Shown here in pieces: positions 40,055-50,482 of a stretch of DNA of 64,000 bases. The stretch is from Aliarcobacter sp. Lineage in GTDB: Bacteria; Campylobacterota; Campylobacteria; Campylobacterales; Arcobacteraceae. The translations under genes were made by a program, and so were the position numbers. The stretch's first letter is position 1. Every line of letters starts with the position of its first letter. Under the pieces are notes generated by a model. The model did not search any database and was not told the origin of the DNA. It saw nothing but the letters and a program-made list of their open reading frames with translations. Location of the stretch: the NCBI GenBank assembly GCA_028688995.1, contig JAQTXB010000010.1:29948-93947 (forward strand), in the 5' to 3' direction.

Positions 40055-41968
40055 ATGATTTACAAAAATGAAAAACAATTATTAAATATTATTAAATTTA
40101 CTCCTCCTATATTTATTATCACTATTTCAATTATTATTACTTTTTTATTATTTCTAGAAAAACAAGATGAACTTAAAAAAGAGAAAATTTCTATACAAAA
40201 TACTTATATTAAAGAAAATAAAGAATTAGTTCAAAAAGATGTTCAAAATCTTTATGATTTCATTGTAAAAACTCAAGAAACAACAGAAGAAAAATTAAAA
40301 GATTCTATAAAAGAGAGAGTTAACGAAGCAAATAACATAGCCATGAGAATCTATAATGAAAACAAAGATAGCAAAACTAAAGATGAAATAATAAAAATGA
40401 TTAAAGATGCTATTGTTGATATTAGATTCAATGATGGCAGAGGTTATATTTTTATTTATACCTTTGACTATGAATGTATTTTATTACCTATAAACAGAGT
40501 TAATGAAGGGCAAAGTGTTTATAATTTTCAAGACTCAAATGGTATGTATTTAGGAAGAGAAATTGTTAATAGTTTAAAGAATAAAGATGAAGCTTTTTTA
40601 ACTTGGTATTATCCTAAACCAAATGAATTAAACTCTTCATATAAAAAAATTGGTTTTAATATTCATTTTAAACCCTATGACTGGTTTATTGGAACTGGTG
40701 AATATTTTGTTGATTTTGAAGATAGTGTAAAAAAGAGTGTTTTAGAGTATATCTCGAAATTTAAAACAAATAAAAATGACTACTTTTTTATTCTAGATTA
40801 CGATAATAAAGAGGGTTTATTTAAAAGAGTTGATGGAACAGAAGAGCACACTTTTGTAGAATTAACAAAACCTAAAGATAAAAATTTATTTAATAATATA
40901 GTAAAAGCTGCAAAAAACAATAAAGAGTTCATCTCGTATAACTACGAATATGATGAAAGCAATAACATTTTAACAAAAACGAGTTATATAAAAGATTTAC
41001 CAAATTGGAAATGGGTTATTGCAAAAGGTTTTTATCATAGTTATGTAAATGATATTATTAAAAATAAAACAGATGAATTAAATAATAACTTTGAAAAAAA
41101 GATTATGACTATTTTTTCTATTGCTGTAATTTTAACTGTTTTATTATTGATTTTTTCAATTTACATTTCAAAACTACTTGAAAAGAAATTTGCAAATTAT
41201 AAAAGAGAAATTAATAACTATATTGATAAAAATACCGAACAACAACATATTTTATCTCAACAAGCAAAAATGGCAGCTATGGGAGAAATGTTAGGAAATA
41301 TTGCTCACCAATGGAGACAACCTCTTTCTGTTATAACTACAGTTGCTACTGGAATGAAATTACAAAAAGAATTTGATTCCCTTGATGATGTAACCTTTGA
41401 AAAATCTATTGACAACATTACTAATTCCGCTTTATATTTATCTGATACTATTGAAGATTTTAGAAACTTCTTTAGAACTGACAAAGAGGAAACTGTTTTT
41501 TATATAGAAAATGTTTTTGAAAAAGTTTTTAAATTAACTAATGCTCAATTTAAAAACCACGAAATTATTTTTATAAAAAATATAAATGATTTTAAACTAT
41601 TTGGTTTTGAAAATGAGTTTATTCAAGCTTTAATTAATATTTTAAATAATGCAAAAGATGCTTTAGAAACTATTGATAATCCAAGATTAATTTTTATTTC
41701 AACTTACGAAGAAAATAATAAAGCCATCATCAAAATAACAGACAATGCAGGTGGAATTGACGAAGAGATTATAGACAAAATTTGTGAGCCTTATTTTACA
41801 ACAAAACATCAAGCAAAAGGAACGGGAATTGGTCTTTATATGACCGAAGAAATTATTGTAAAACACATGAATGGAACTTTAGTATTTAAAAATGTTGATG
41901 TTATTTATGAAAACCAAAGTTACAAAGGTGCGGAAATTACTATTGAACTTCCTATTAAAACCACTTAA
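40055..41968 (+). CDS. Cache-domain sensor histidine kinase (copy 2)
   Basis: Same architecture; kinase half almost identical to copy 1, sensor half diverged. Confidence 0.9.
   Translation: MIYKNEKQLLNIIKFTPPIFIITISIIITFLLFLEKQDELKKEKISIQNTYIKENKELVQKDVQNLYDFIVKTQETTEEKLKDSIKERVNEANNIAMRIYNENKDSKTKDEIIKMIKDAIVDIRFNDGRGYIFIYTFDYECILLPINRVNEGQSVYNFQDSNGMYLGREIVNSLKNKDEAFLTWYYPKPNELNSSYKKIGFNIHFKPYDWFIGTGEYFVDFEDSVKKSVLEYISKFKTNKNDYFFILDYDNKEGLFKRVDGTEEHTFVELTKPKDKNLFNNIVKAAKNNKEFISYNYEYDESNNILTKTSYIKDLPNWKWVIAKGFYHSYVNDIIKNKTDELNNNFEKKIMTIFSIAVILTVLLLIFSIYISKLLEKKFANYKREINNYIDKNTEQQHILSQQAKMAAMGEMLGNIAHQWRQPLSVITTVATGMKLQKEFDSLDDVTFEKSIDNITNSALYLSDTIEDFRNFFRTDKEETVFYIENVFEKVFKLTNAQFKNHEIIFIKNINDFKLFGFENEFIQALINILNNAKDALETIDNPRLIFISTYEENNKAIIKITDNAGGIDEEIIDKICEPYFTTKHQAKGTGIGLYMTEEIIVKHMNGTLVFKNVDVIYENQSYKGAEITIELPIKTT
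41214..41943 (+). repeat. Long direct repeat, unit 2 (kinase domain)
   Basis: See 39181-39910. Confidence 0.93.
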
Positions 41969-42683
41969 TCTGCTCACGTAAATTGACAACTTCACCAATA
42001 ACAATCATAGCTGGAGTTTCTAAACCAATTGATTTTTCAACAATATTCTCTAAAGTTCCAACTACTACTTTTTGCTCTTTTGTTGTTCCTTTTGAAATAA
42101 CTGCACATGGGTAATCTTTTCTTTTTCCTAGAGAGATTAATTTTGAAGAAATTAATTCGATATTATGGTATCCCATTAAAAAAACAATTGTTTCTTCATT
42201 TAAAAAACTCTCCCATTCTATTTGAGATATTTTCTTTTTTGGATTTTCATGTCCAGTTACTACTCTAAAAGATGTTGTTATTCCTCTATGGGTTACTGGA
42301 ATCCCAGCATATGCTGGAACTGCTATTGCTGAAGTTATTCCTGGAATGATTTCAAATTTAATATTTCTATCAAACAAGTAAAGAGCTTCTTCACCACCTC
42401 TTCCAAAAACAAAAGGATCACCACCTTTTAATCTTACTACATTTTCATATTTTAAAGATGCTTGATAGATTAATTCATTTATCTCATCTTGAGGAAGAGT
42501 ATGTTTTTTATCTTCTTTACCAACATAGATTAAATCACAAGATGGTTTTACCATTTCTAGAATTTCTGGGTTTACTAATCTATCATAGATTAGAACATCT
42601 GCATTTTGTATTACTCGAACTGCTTTTAATGTTAGCAGTTCTACATCTCCTGGTCCTGCGCCTGTTAGGTATACTTTTGGCAT
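41955..42683 (-). CDS. cobA: Uroporphyrinogen-III C-methyltransferase (siroheme synthesis)
   Basis: VYLTGAGPGDVELLTLKAVRVIQNADVLIYDRLV, RLKGGDPFVFGRGGEE, GITSAIAVPAYAGIPVTHR. Confidence 0.95.
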   Translation of the reverse strand: MPKVYLTGAGPGDVELLTLKAVRVIQNADVLIYDRLVNPEILEMVKPSCDLIYVGKEDKKHTLPQDEINELIYQASLKYENVVRLKGGDPFVFGRGGEEALYLFDRNIKFEIIPGITSAIAVPAYAGIPVTHRGITTSFRVVTGHENPKKKISQIEWESFLNEETIVFLMGYHNIELISSKLISLGKRKDYPCAVISKGTTKEQKVVVGTLENIVEKSIGLETPAMIVIGEVVNLREQIKWF

Positions 42684-42698
42684 TTTATTTCTCTTTTC

Positions 42699-44483
42699 TT
42701 ATTTTTTCATTGAATTTAATTGACTAAATACTTCATCTAATATATTCTCTATATTTGTTGAATAAGCTAATATATTTTTTTCATCTCTTTGTTTTATTGC
42801 TACTCCATAAGATAATAAATCACTATCAAGTTGAATAGTTTTTTCTATTATTTTTGACAAATATGAAGAACTATTTTTATCACTATTCTCATATTTTTTT
42901 ATAAATGAATTTATATTTCTTCTATTTTCAACATCTATATCTATATCTTTACTATTATTGTTTACTTGATTTAAAATAGCTTGTTTATATTTTGTATAAT
43001 CTATTTTTACATTATTTAGTTCTTGAACTAAATCAAAATCAGATATTCTATTTTCCACAGCTTTGTCATAATTATTTAAAGATGCTGCTTTTATCATACT
43101 AATTGCCACTTCATTTGTTTGAGTAGCAAGCTCTTTTGTTTTAGTTGCCATATTTGCATTTTCTTGAGTTATATGGTCTAGTCTATTCATTGTTTCACTT
43201 ATTTGTGAAATATTTTGCATTTGAATCTCATTTGATTTGGCAACATCTTCAATAATTACTGTATTTTCTTGAATCATTGAAGCTAGTTTTTCAAAACTAT
43301 TTTTCATATCTTGAGAATAATTTTTACCATCTATTGATTTCTGACTTGCAACTTCAACTAAATTTTTTATCTGTTTTGCTGCATCTGCACTTCTATTTGC
43401 AAGATTTCGAACTTCTGCTGCAACCACGGCGAATCCTTTTCCTGCTTCTCCAGCAGTTGCAGCTTCAACTGCTGCATTTAAAGATAAAATATTTGTTTGA
43501 AAGGCAATTTGGTCGATTATTGTAATTGCTTCTTGAATTGCACTTGTTGAATCGTTTATTTCAAGCATTGATTTTTCAGTATTTTCAACTAATTTAATTC
43601 CTTCATTTGCATAGTTTTTAGTTTTTGTAGCAATTTCTAACATATTTTTAGCTTTTATAGAAGTATCAGCAATATTTGATGTAATCTCAGCAACTGCTGC
43701 ACTTGTCTCTTCTAGTGATGCTGCTTGATTAATAGTTGCATTGTGTAAACTGCTCACTAATGATAAAAGATGATTAGATTTTTCATCTAACACATATCCA
43801 TTTTTATTTATCATTGCTAAAAATTCAGATACATTTGTTCCTATCATATTTAAACATCTTAAAAGTGTATTTACAATTGCTCCAATATCACTTTTATCTG
43901 CTTTTATCTCAAAATTTCCATTTGCATAACTAAGTGATGTTATAAAAGAATTAACAATATTTTCCCTTAAAGAGTCAATCATATGATTAAAATTATCTTT
44001 TAATTCATTGATATAAACATTATTTGCTTCACCATTTATTCTATAAACTAAAAAACCTTTTCCAATCATTTTTGATACAAATTTTGCTTCATTAATCACT
44101 TCATTATCAATTGCTAAACCATCTTTTATTTTTTGTATATTATCATTTAACTCTTTTGCCATATCACCTAAATGGTCATTTGAATTTAAATCAATCATAT
44201 CAAGATTTTTTTCAGTTGAAGTAAGATAGTTAAAAAATCGGCTAAGTCCAGATTTAATAGTAATTATTGAATTATTAATATTATTTGAAATAGCTACAAA
44301 CAAAAAAATTGTAATAAAAATAATAAACAGTATAAAAGCTATTGTAAAAGTTGAATTATTAGAATTATTTACTAATATCTCATTTAAATAAAGTATTGAA
44401 ATTAGTAAAAAACCAAAAAAAGGAAATGTTATTAGAAATATTAATTTCACTTTTAAACTAACGTTATCCAATAAACTTTTCAT
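42699..44483 (-). CDS. Methyl-accepting chemotaxis protein with minimal periplasmic loop and C-terminal helical extension
   Basis: Two close TM segments; [51 protein letters not shown]; ~120-aa C-terminal helical tail. Confidence 0.92.
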   Translation of the reverse strand: MKSLLDNVSLKVKLIFLITFPFFGFLLISILYLNEILVNNSNNSTFTIAFILFIIFITIFLFVAISNNINNSIITIKSGLSRFFNYLTSTEKNLDMIDLNSNDHLGDMAKELNDNIQKIKDGLAIDNEVINEAKFVSKMIGKGFLVYRINGEANNVYINELKDNFNHMIDSLRENIVNSFITSLSYANGNFEIKADKSDIGAIVNTLLRCLNMIGTNVSEFLAMINKNGYVLDEKSNHLLSLVSSLHNATINQAASLEETSAAVAEITSNIADTSIKAKNMLEIATKTKNYANEGIKLVENTEKSMLEINDSTSAIQEAITIIDQIAFQTNILSLNAAVEAATAGEAGKGFAVVAAEVRNLANRSADAAKQIKNLVEVASQKSIDGKNYSQDMKNSFEKLASMIQENTVIIEDVAKSNEIQMQNISQISETMNRLDHITQENANMATKTKELATQTNEVAISMIKAASLNNYDKAVENRISDFDLVQELNNVKIDYTKYKQAILNQVNNNSKDIDIDVENRRNINSFIKKYENSDKNSSSYLSKIIEKTIQLDSDLLSYGVAIKQRDEKNILAYSTNIENILDEVFSQLNSMKK

Positions 44484-44485
44484 TG

Positions 44486-45682
44486 TTAAATCCTTTTAAT
44501 TATTATGTCTAAGCAGATTATGTAAGATTCATTTCCAATTTCAAATTTTCTAGCAAATGTCTTACAAATATTTCCAGTTGCGTATGAAATATATTTATTA
44601 CTTAAATATATTCCTTGTTTTGACTCTAAAGTAATATAGTAATACTCTTTTAAATAGTGTTCATCGCCATTTTTTGATGGGCTAAATCTATCATTGATAT
44701 TATTAATTACCGTATCATGAATCTGTTTTGATGACTCAGCATCAATTAAATAAATTGCTTCTAAATCCATATAATTATTTAATTCATCAAACATAATCTC
44801 TTTTGCATTATTTATATTGCTAAATTGTTTGATAATCTTATTAGAAACAAGATGATAATTATTTACTAAATCTCTTTTTTTATTTATTGAATTAAGTGTT
44901 CTTCTTCTAAATATACTTCCAATTTCCACAATAATTGCTATTATTTTATCTATTAAAAAAGTATCCAATTCAAAAACTGGTATACAAAAATAGTATCCTT
45001 GGAATAGATTAATATTTGATTTCATAGCAAGACAAATTGCATCTTCATCTTCTACACCCTCAGCTAAAACCCTGATTCCTAAGTTATGGCTCATTTTTGC
45101 TATTGATTTTACAATCTCTCTATTTATATGATTATCTTTTGTATTTCTAAATAAAGATTTATCAATTTTTATCAAATCTGGTTTTATTATATTTATTCTA
45201 TCAAAGGTAGAATTTCCCGTTCCAAAATCATCTAAAGCAATTGTAAATCCTAACTCTTTATAATAAGAGCAAAACTCTTCCAATGCTTTAGTATTTGAAA
45301 TTTCATCCTCTTTTATCTCTATCATAAAATTTTTATAAGGAATTCCCACCCTATCTATAGTTTCTATAAAACTATAATTTCTATCTTCCCTATCAAAATT
45401 ATTTATAAGAGAAGATTCAAAATTCAAAAAGAGTATTAATTCATTATTTTCTAAATAATAGCTTTTAAACTTTTCAATAGATTTATTTCGTGTCAAAACA
45501 TCTAACTCTAAATTTAAATTTGCATCAATTGCTAATTTAAAGAGTTCAGTAGGAGATATAATCTCTTGTTTATATGTACATCTTGTTAATGCTTCAAATG
45601 CATATAATTGTTTTGATCGTATTGACACTATTGGTTGAAAATGAATTTCAACCAACTCATTTTTTATTATTTCTTCTATCAT
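44486..45682 (-). CDS. EAL-domain protein (c-di-GMP phosphodiesterase candidate)
   Basis: [41 protein letters not shown]; extra C-terminal GAF-like region. Confidence 0.88.
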   Translation of the reverse strand: MIEEIIKNELVEIHFQPIVSIRSKQLYAFEALTRCTYKQEIISPTELFKLAIDANLNLELDVLTRNKSIEKFKSYYLENNELILFLNFESSLINNFDREDRNYSFIETIDRVGIPYKNFMIEIKEDEISNTKALEEFCSYYKELGFTIALDDFGTGNSTFDRINIIKPDLIKIDKSLFRNTKDNHINREIVKSIAKMSHNLGIRVLAEGVEDEDAICLAMKSNINLFQGYYFCIPVFELDTFLIDKIIAIIVEIGSIFRRRTLNSINKKRDLVNNYHLVSNKIIKQFSNINNAKEIMFDELNNYMDLEAIYLIDAESSKQIHDTVINNINDRFSPSKNGDEHYLKEYYYITLESKQGIYLSNKYISYATGNICKTFARKFEIGNESYIICLDIIIKRI

Positions 45683-45734
45683 CTATTTTCACAACTTAAT
45701 TATTTTTTGTGTATTATAGACGAATTTCTATTTT

Positions 45735-46532
45735 TTACTCGTCATCTTTTGCAAATTTTTTATACAGAAAGTCTAAAATTGCCTCTCTACATCTTATATA
45801 CTCTTTATCACTTTGAAGTGCAACTCTATCCCTTGGTCTTGGAATATTAACTTCAAGAATTTCACCAATTGTAGCTTCTGGTCCATTTGTCATCATAATT
45901 ACTCTATCACTTAAAAGTACAGCTTCATCAATATCGTGAGTAATGATAATAACTGTATTTTGAACACTTTCTTGAATTCTCATTAAATGCTCTTGTAAAT
46001 TTGCACGTGTGAGAGAATCTAATGCTCCAAAAGGTTCATCCATTAGTAAAACATCAGGTTTAATTGATAGTGCTCTTGCAATTCCAACTCTTTGTTTCAT
46101 TCCACCACTAATTCCTCCTGGAAATTTATCCTTTGCATGGTCAAGATTTACCATAGAAACAAAGTGTTCAACCCTTTGTCGTAACTCTTGTGAAGTTAAA
46201 TCAGGCATAACTTTTTTTACTGCCATTTCAATATTTTGATAAACAGTAAGCCATGGAAGTAGTGAGTGATTTTGGAAAACCACAGCTCGCTCAGGTCCAG
46301 GTCCAGTAATTTCTTTATTATTTAAAATAATATTACCTTTTGTTTGTGCATCAAGCCCTGCAATCATATTTAGTAAAGTTGATTTACCACAACCACTATG
46401 TCCAATAATTGAAACTATTTCATTCTTTTTAATATTTACATTTACATCAACTACAGCTTTGTACTCTTTTCCACCAGAAAGTGGAAATGTTTTATATATA
46501 TTTTCTAATTGTAAAAATTTATCGTTACTCAT
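45735..46532 (-). CDS. nrtD: Nitrate/sulfonate-type ABC transporter ATP-binding protein
   Basis: [49 protein letters not shown]; beside permease and NrtA-like SBP. Confidence 0.9.
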   Translation of the reverse strand: MSNDKFLQLENIYKTFPLSGGKEYKAVVDVNVNIKKNEIVSIIGHSGCGKSTLLNMIAGLDAQTKGNIILNNKEITGPGPERAVVFQNHSLLPWLTVYQNIEMAVKKVMPDLTSQELRQRVEHFVSMVNLDHAKDKFPGGISGGMKQRVGIARALSIKPDVLLMDEPFGALDSLTRANLQEHLMRIQESVQNTVIIITHDIDEAVLLSDRVIMMTNGPEATIGEILEVNIPRPRDRVALQSDKEYIRCREAILDFLYKKFAKDDE

Positions 46533-46542
46533 CTCATCAACC

Positions 46543-47355
46543 TTACATTTTTTTTCTATAATCAAAATAATCAGCTATTTTTCCCATTAAAATATCTAAT
46601 ACAAAACCAACGAGTCCCACAATTATAATACCAATGATAATATTGTGATATGCAAGACTGTTATACTCATTCCAAATCCAAAACCCAATTCCAATTCCAC
46701 CTGTTAACATTTCAGCAGCAACAATAACTAACCAAGCAATTCCTAAAGATAGTCTCATTCCTGTAAAAATATAAGGAACAGCAACTGGTAAAATTATTTG
46801 AAATACTTTTTCTAAAGGTGAAAATCTTAAAACTTTTGCAACATTTAAATAATCTTCACTAACACTTTTAACTCCCAAAGAAGTATTTATGATAATTGGC
46901 CAAATTGATGTTATAAAAATAGTTGACATTGCAGTATTGTCAATATCTTTAAATACAAATAACAATAAAGGTAACCAAGCTAGCGGTGAAACTGGTTTTA
47001 ATATTTGAATAAAAGGATCAAGTGCATATTGAATATTTTTACTCATACCAACCATTAAACCAACTGGAACACCAACAATCACAGCTAGTGCGAATCCTCC
47101 AAATACTCTTTTTAAAGATTCAAGCACTTGCCAAAAAAGTCCTTTGTCATCTTTATTAACCACATATAAAGGATCACTTAAAACACCTTTTAATGTTTCA
47201 CCATCACTTGTCGTTCCACCAAATGCATAAATATATGTATCACTAGGAGTTGGAAAACCACTAATTAATACCGCAATGCCTGACCATACTTGAATTATAA
47301 TTACCAAAACTATTAATGGTAAAAGTATCTTTTTTATTGTCTCTTTATTCATCAT
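46543..47355 (-). CDS. nrtB: Nitrate ABC transporter permease
   Basis: EAA-type loop DYLNVAKVLRFSPLEKVFQIILPVAVPYIFTGMRLSLGIAWLVIVAAEM. Confidence 0.9.
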   Translation of the reverse strand: MMNKETIKKILLPLIVLVIIIQVWSGIAVLISGFPTPSDTYIYAFGGTTSDGETLKGVLSDPLYVVNKDDKGLFWQVLESLKRVFGGFALAVIVGVPVGLMVGMSKNIQYALDPFIQILKPVSPLAWLPLLLFVFKDIDNTAMSTIFITSIWPIIINTSLGVKSVSEDYLNVAKVLRFSPLEKVFQIILPVAVPYIFTGMRLSLGIAWLVIVAAEMLTGGIGIGFWIWNEYNSLAYHNIIIGIIIVGLVGFVLDILMGKIADYFDYRKKM

Positions 47356-47371
47356 TTTTCCTTTTTTAGAT

Positions 47372-47416
47372 TTGCCTTTTTAAGTATCAATTTTAGATAA
47401 ATACTTAAAAAGGCAA
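47372..47416 (-). other. Intercistronic stem-loop between nrtA and nrtB
   Basis: Perfect 16-bp inverted repeat TTGCCTTTTTAAGTAT (47372) / ATACTTAAAAAGGCAA (47401), 13-nt loop. Confidence 0.85.
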
Positions 47417-47452
47417 AGGCTTTAAAAGCCTATTCCTTTTTAAATTTTAAAC

Positions 47453-48835
47453 TTATTTTTTTGTTACAAATTTTGGATCTGCACAACCAGCTGGTCCATA
47501 AGGACAAACATACGAAGGTTGTTTAGTTGTAACTGTCCATTTATTAACTTTCATTAACTCTTCTTTTGAAACAACAGGAGCTGTAACTGCAAATGTGTCA
47601 TAAATATATTCAACAGCTTTATTTGGATCCCAAACTTTTCCATCTAAGAATTTGTTATATTCATCAACACCATCTTTTTTCCAAGGAGATTCAGGAAGAG
47701 AATAACCAACTTCTTTTGCAACAACTTCAAATAAATCAGGTCTATAAACTTTTTCAATTGTAGCTTTCATATCAACAGGAGCAGATAACTGTCCCCATCT
47801 ATACATTTGAGTTATAAACCACATACCATGAGAATAAAATGGATATGCTGCATAATCATTTGCAAAAACATTAAACATTGGATTTTTACTATCTACACCT
47901 TTTGTATAAAGGAATGTTCCACTCATTGATTTTCTTAAAACATCAACAGGAGCTTTTACATAAGCATCTTGTGCTAGGAATGTAATTGCTTCTTCTCTGT
48001 GTTCCCAAGATTCATCTAACCACATTTGAGCTTTTAATACAGCTCTCATAACAGCTTTTGTAGTTTCAGGATTTTTTTCTACGAAATCAGCTCTTGCTTG
48101 TAATACTTTTTCAGGATTATTGTTCCAAATATCATAATTTGTTACTAATGCTCCACCTTGCCCTTTTTCAACAATTCTTGTATTCCAAGGTTCACCAACA
48201 CAATATCCATCAATATTTCCAGCAATTAAATTTTGTGGCATAGTTGGTGGGGGAAAAGGTTTAATTGTACTATCTTCATCTGGTTTGATTCCACTTGCAG
48301 CCATCCAATATCTTAACTCATAATTATGTGTAGAAACTGGATGAACCATACCAAAATTTAAAGGTTGATAAGCATTTCCTTCAATTTTATGTTTTTCATC
48401 AATATATTTTTTTAAACTGTCAGCAGTAACTGGTCTTTCATCTTGTTTAAGACCATATTTTTCCATCTCACCGATGATTTTATTTCCAAATGTAATTGCA
48501 TTTCCATTTAAATCTAAAGACATTAATGCTTGTAAATTTACATCTCCATTAATACCTAATGTTGCAGCAATTGGCATACCAGCAAGAGCATGAGAATAAT
48601 CATATTCACCAGATATTACTTTTTGTTGGATTCCTGGCCATCCACCACCCTCTTTTGCAACGTCTACATCTAATCCCTCAGCAGCAAAAAAACCTTTCTC
48701 TTTTGCTATTACCAATGGAGCACAGTCAGTTAATGCAATAAAACCAATTTTTAATTTTGTTTTTTCTGGAGCTGCTAATAATGAACTAGCGACTAATGAA
48801 AGACCTAAACCAATTTTTAATACCTGTTTAAACAT
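47453..48835 (-). CDS. nrtA: Nitrate ABC transporter substrate-binding protein
   Basis: [61 protein letters not shown] is the NrtA pattern. Confidence 0.93.
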   Translation of the reverse strand: MFKQVLKIGLGLSLVASSLLAAPEKTKLKIGFIALTDCAPLVIAKEKGFFAAEGLDVDVAKEGGGWPGIQQKVISGEYDYSHALAGMPIAATLGINGDVNLQALMSLDLNGNAITFGNKIIGEMEKYGLKQDERPVTADSLKKYIDEKHKIEGNAYQPLNFGMVHPVSTHNYELRYWMAASGIKPDEDSTIKPFPPPTMPQNLIAGNIDGYCVGEPWNTRIVEKGQGGALVTNYDIWNNNPEKVLQARADFVEKNPETTKAVMRAVLKAQMWLDESWEHREEAITFLAQDAYVKAPVDVLRKSMSGTFLYTKGVDSKNPMFNVFANDYAAYPFYSHGMWFITQMYRWGQLSAPVDMKATIEKVYRPDLFEVVAKEVGYSLPESPWKKDGVDEYNKFLDGKVWDPNKAVEYIYDTFAVTAPVVSKEELMKVNKWTVTTKQPSYVCPYGPAGCADPKFVTKK

Positions 48836-49121
48836 TTTTTTCTCCTCAAATATTTTTGTTATACCGAAATCTTAACATACAAAAAAATTAAAGATACAAT
48901 TTTATTGTTTAAAATTTATACATTTTAAACTTAAAATTACATTATATATATTTTATTTAGATTGATTAAATCTATTTACACAGATTAATACAAGTTATAT
49001 TTTATTTATAAACTTACAAATACATTAAAATTAATAATTGAACATTTTTTATACAATTTAATTATCTATTACTATTTTTAACACTATATAATTAGATTAA
49101 ATAAAGGGTAAGGAGATACAA

Positions 49122-50402
49122 ATGTCTTTAAAAGAGTTAAAAGGTCAAGGACACTGGCCAACATTACTAGCTGCGTTTTTATATTTTGATTTTAGTTTTA
49201 TGGTTTGGACAATGATGGGTCCATTAGCAACAGAAATTGCTGAATCATTAAAAGCTACGCAAAATTTTATTATGAGTGCAGATCAAAGTGCAACATTAGT
49301 TGCTGTTCCAGTTCTTGCAGGTGCAATTCTAAGAGTTGTATTAGGATTTTTTGTTGATAGAGTTGGAGCTAAAAAAACAGCTTTAATTTCTCAATTTATT
49401 GTAGTTATAGGACTATTCTTTGCTTATTATAAAGGTGAAACAATCACTTATGATGAGTTATTAGGTGTTGCATTTATTTTAGGTTTTGCTGGTGCTTCAT
49501 TTGCGGTGGCACTTCCACAAGCTGGACAATGGTATCCTCCTAAACTTCAAGGTGTTGTTTTAGGACTTGCAGGTGCTGGAAATATTGGAGTTGTTATTGA
49601 CTTTATTTTTGCACCAAAAATTGCAGAAATTTGGGGATGGCAATCTGTATTTTTAGTTGGAGCTGTATTATCTTTATTCATTTTAATTGTTTATATTTTT
49701 ATGGCAAAAGATGCACCATCTAATGTTTATAAAGCTAATCCAAAAAAATTAAAAGATTATGGAAAACTTTTAAAAGATAAAGATACTTGGTGGTTTTGCC
49801 TATTTTATGCAATTAGTTTTGGTGGATTTGTAGGATTTGCTGGATATATGAAAGTATATTTAATGAGTACATACAAAGCTGAAATGTCATCTTTTGGACT
49901 TGATATGTTAGCTGAGCCAAATGTAATGGTAATTGCTGGATATTTTGGAGCTTTATGTATTTTTGCAGGAGCAGTTTTAAGACCAGTTGGTGGAGCAATT
50001 GCAGATAAATTAGGTGGAATTAAATCATTATATTTCTTTTATGGAACAGTTTGTTTATTAGCTATAATTAGTGCAACTTACACTCTTCCATTTTATATTG
50101 CTATTTTTGTATTATTCTTAATTATGGCAAATCTTGGTATGGCAAATGGAGCTGTTTTCCAATTAGTTCCTCAAAGATTTGGTAAAGATATTGGAATTAT
50201 GACTGGAATCATTGGATGTGCTGGAGGTTTAGGTGGAACTGCCTTAATCAAAACTTTTGGTTGGTCAAAAGGTGCTTTTGATGGTTATGCAACTGGATTT
50301 ATTATTTTTGCGATAGTTGTATTTATTGCTATCATGGGTATTTCATTAGTAAAAACTAGATGGAGAACTACTTGGGGAGTTCAAGCTGGTGGAAGAATAT
50401 AA
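49122..50402 (+). CDS. narK: Nitrate/nitrite MFS transporter, NarK/NasA type
   Basis: FDFSFMVWTMMGPLATEI, RVVLGFFVDRVGAKK, GNIGVVIDFIFAP, RPVGGAIADKLGG. Confidence 0.93.
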   Translation: MSLKELKGQGHWPTLLAAFLYFDFSFMVWTMMGPLATEIAESLKATQNFIMSADQSATLVAVPVLAGAILRVVLGFFVDRVGAKKTALISQFIVVIGLFFAYYKGETITYDELLGVAFILGFAGASFAVALPQAGQWYPPKLQGVVLGLAGAGNIGVVIDFIFAPKIAEIWGWQSVFLVGAVLSLFILIVYIFMAKDAPSNVYKANPKKLKDYGKLLKDKDTWWFCLFYAISFGGFVGFAGYMKVYLMSTYKAEMSSFGLDMLAEPNVMVIAGYFGALCIFAGAVLRPVGGAIADKLGGIKSLYFFYGTVCLLAIISATYTLPFYIAIFVLFLIMANLGMANGAVFQLVPQRFGKDIGIMTGIIGCAGGLGGTALIKTFGWSKGAFDGYATGFIIFAIVVFIAIMGISLVKTRWRTTWGVQAGGRI

Positions 50403-50420
50403 AAAGAGATTTTCTCTTTT

Positions 50421-50465
50421 TATATTCAAATTAAAGTTTTAAAGTAGAATTTTAATTTGAATATA
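50421..50465. other. Perfect 15-bp inverted repeat between narK and kinase gene
   Basis: TATATTCAAATTAAA (50421-50435) / TTTAATTTGAATATA (50451-50465), 15-nt loop; a smaller hairpin AAAAAGAGA-TTT-TCTCTTTTT lies at 50401-50421. Confidence 0.8.
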
Positions 50466-50482
50466 TATTTTAAGGTGTTTAA

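Noticed and set aside
42458-42727. 89-aa plus-strand ORF
   Set aside because: Antisense to cobA; Leu-rich translation of opposite-strand codons.
48957-48989. CACAGATTAATA with weak upstream TTAGATTGATT in the nrtA-narK intergenic region
   Set aside because: Resembles one half of the triple-repeat operator, but the first repeat is missing and the flank does not match; likely chance in AT-rich DNA.
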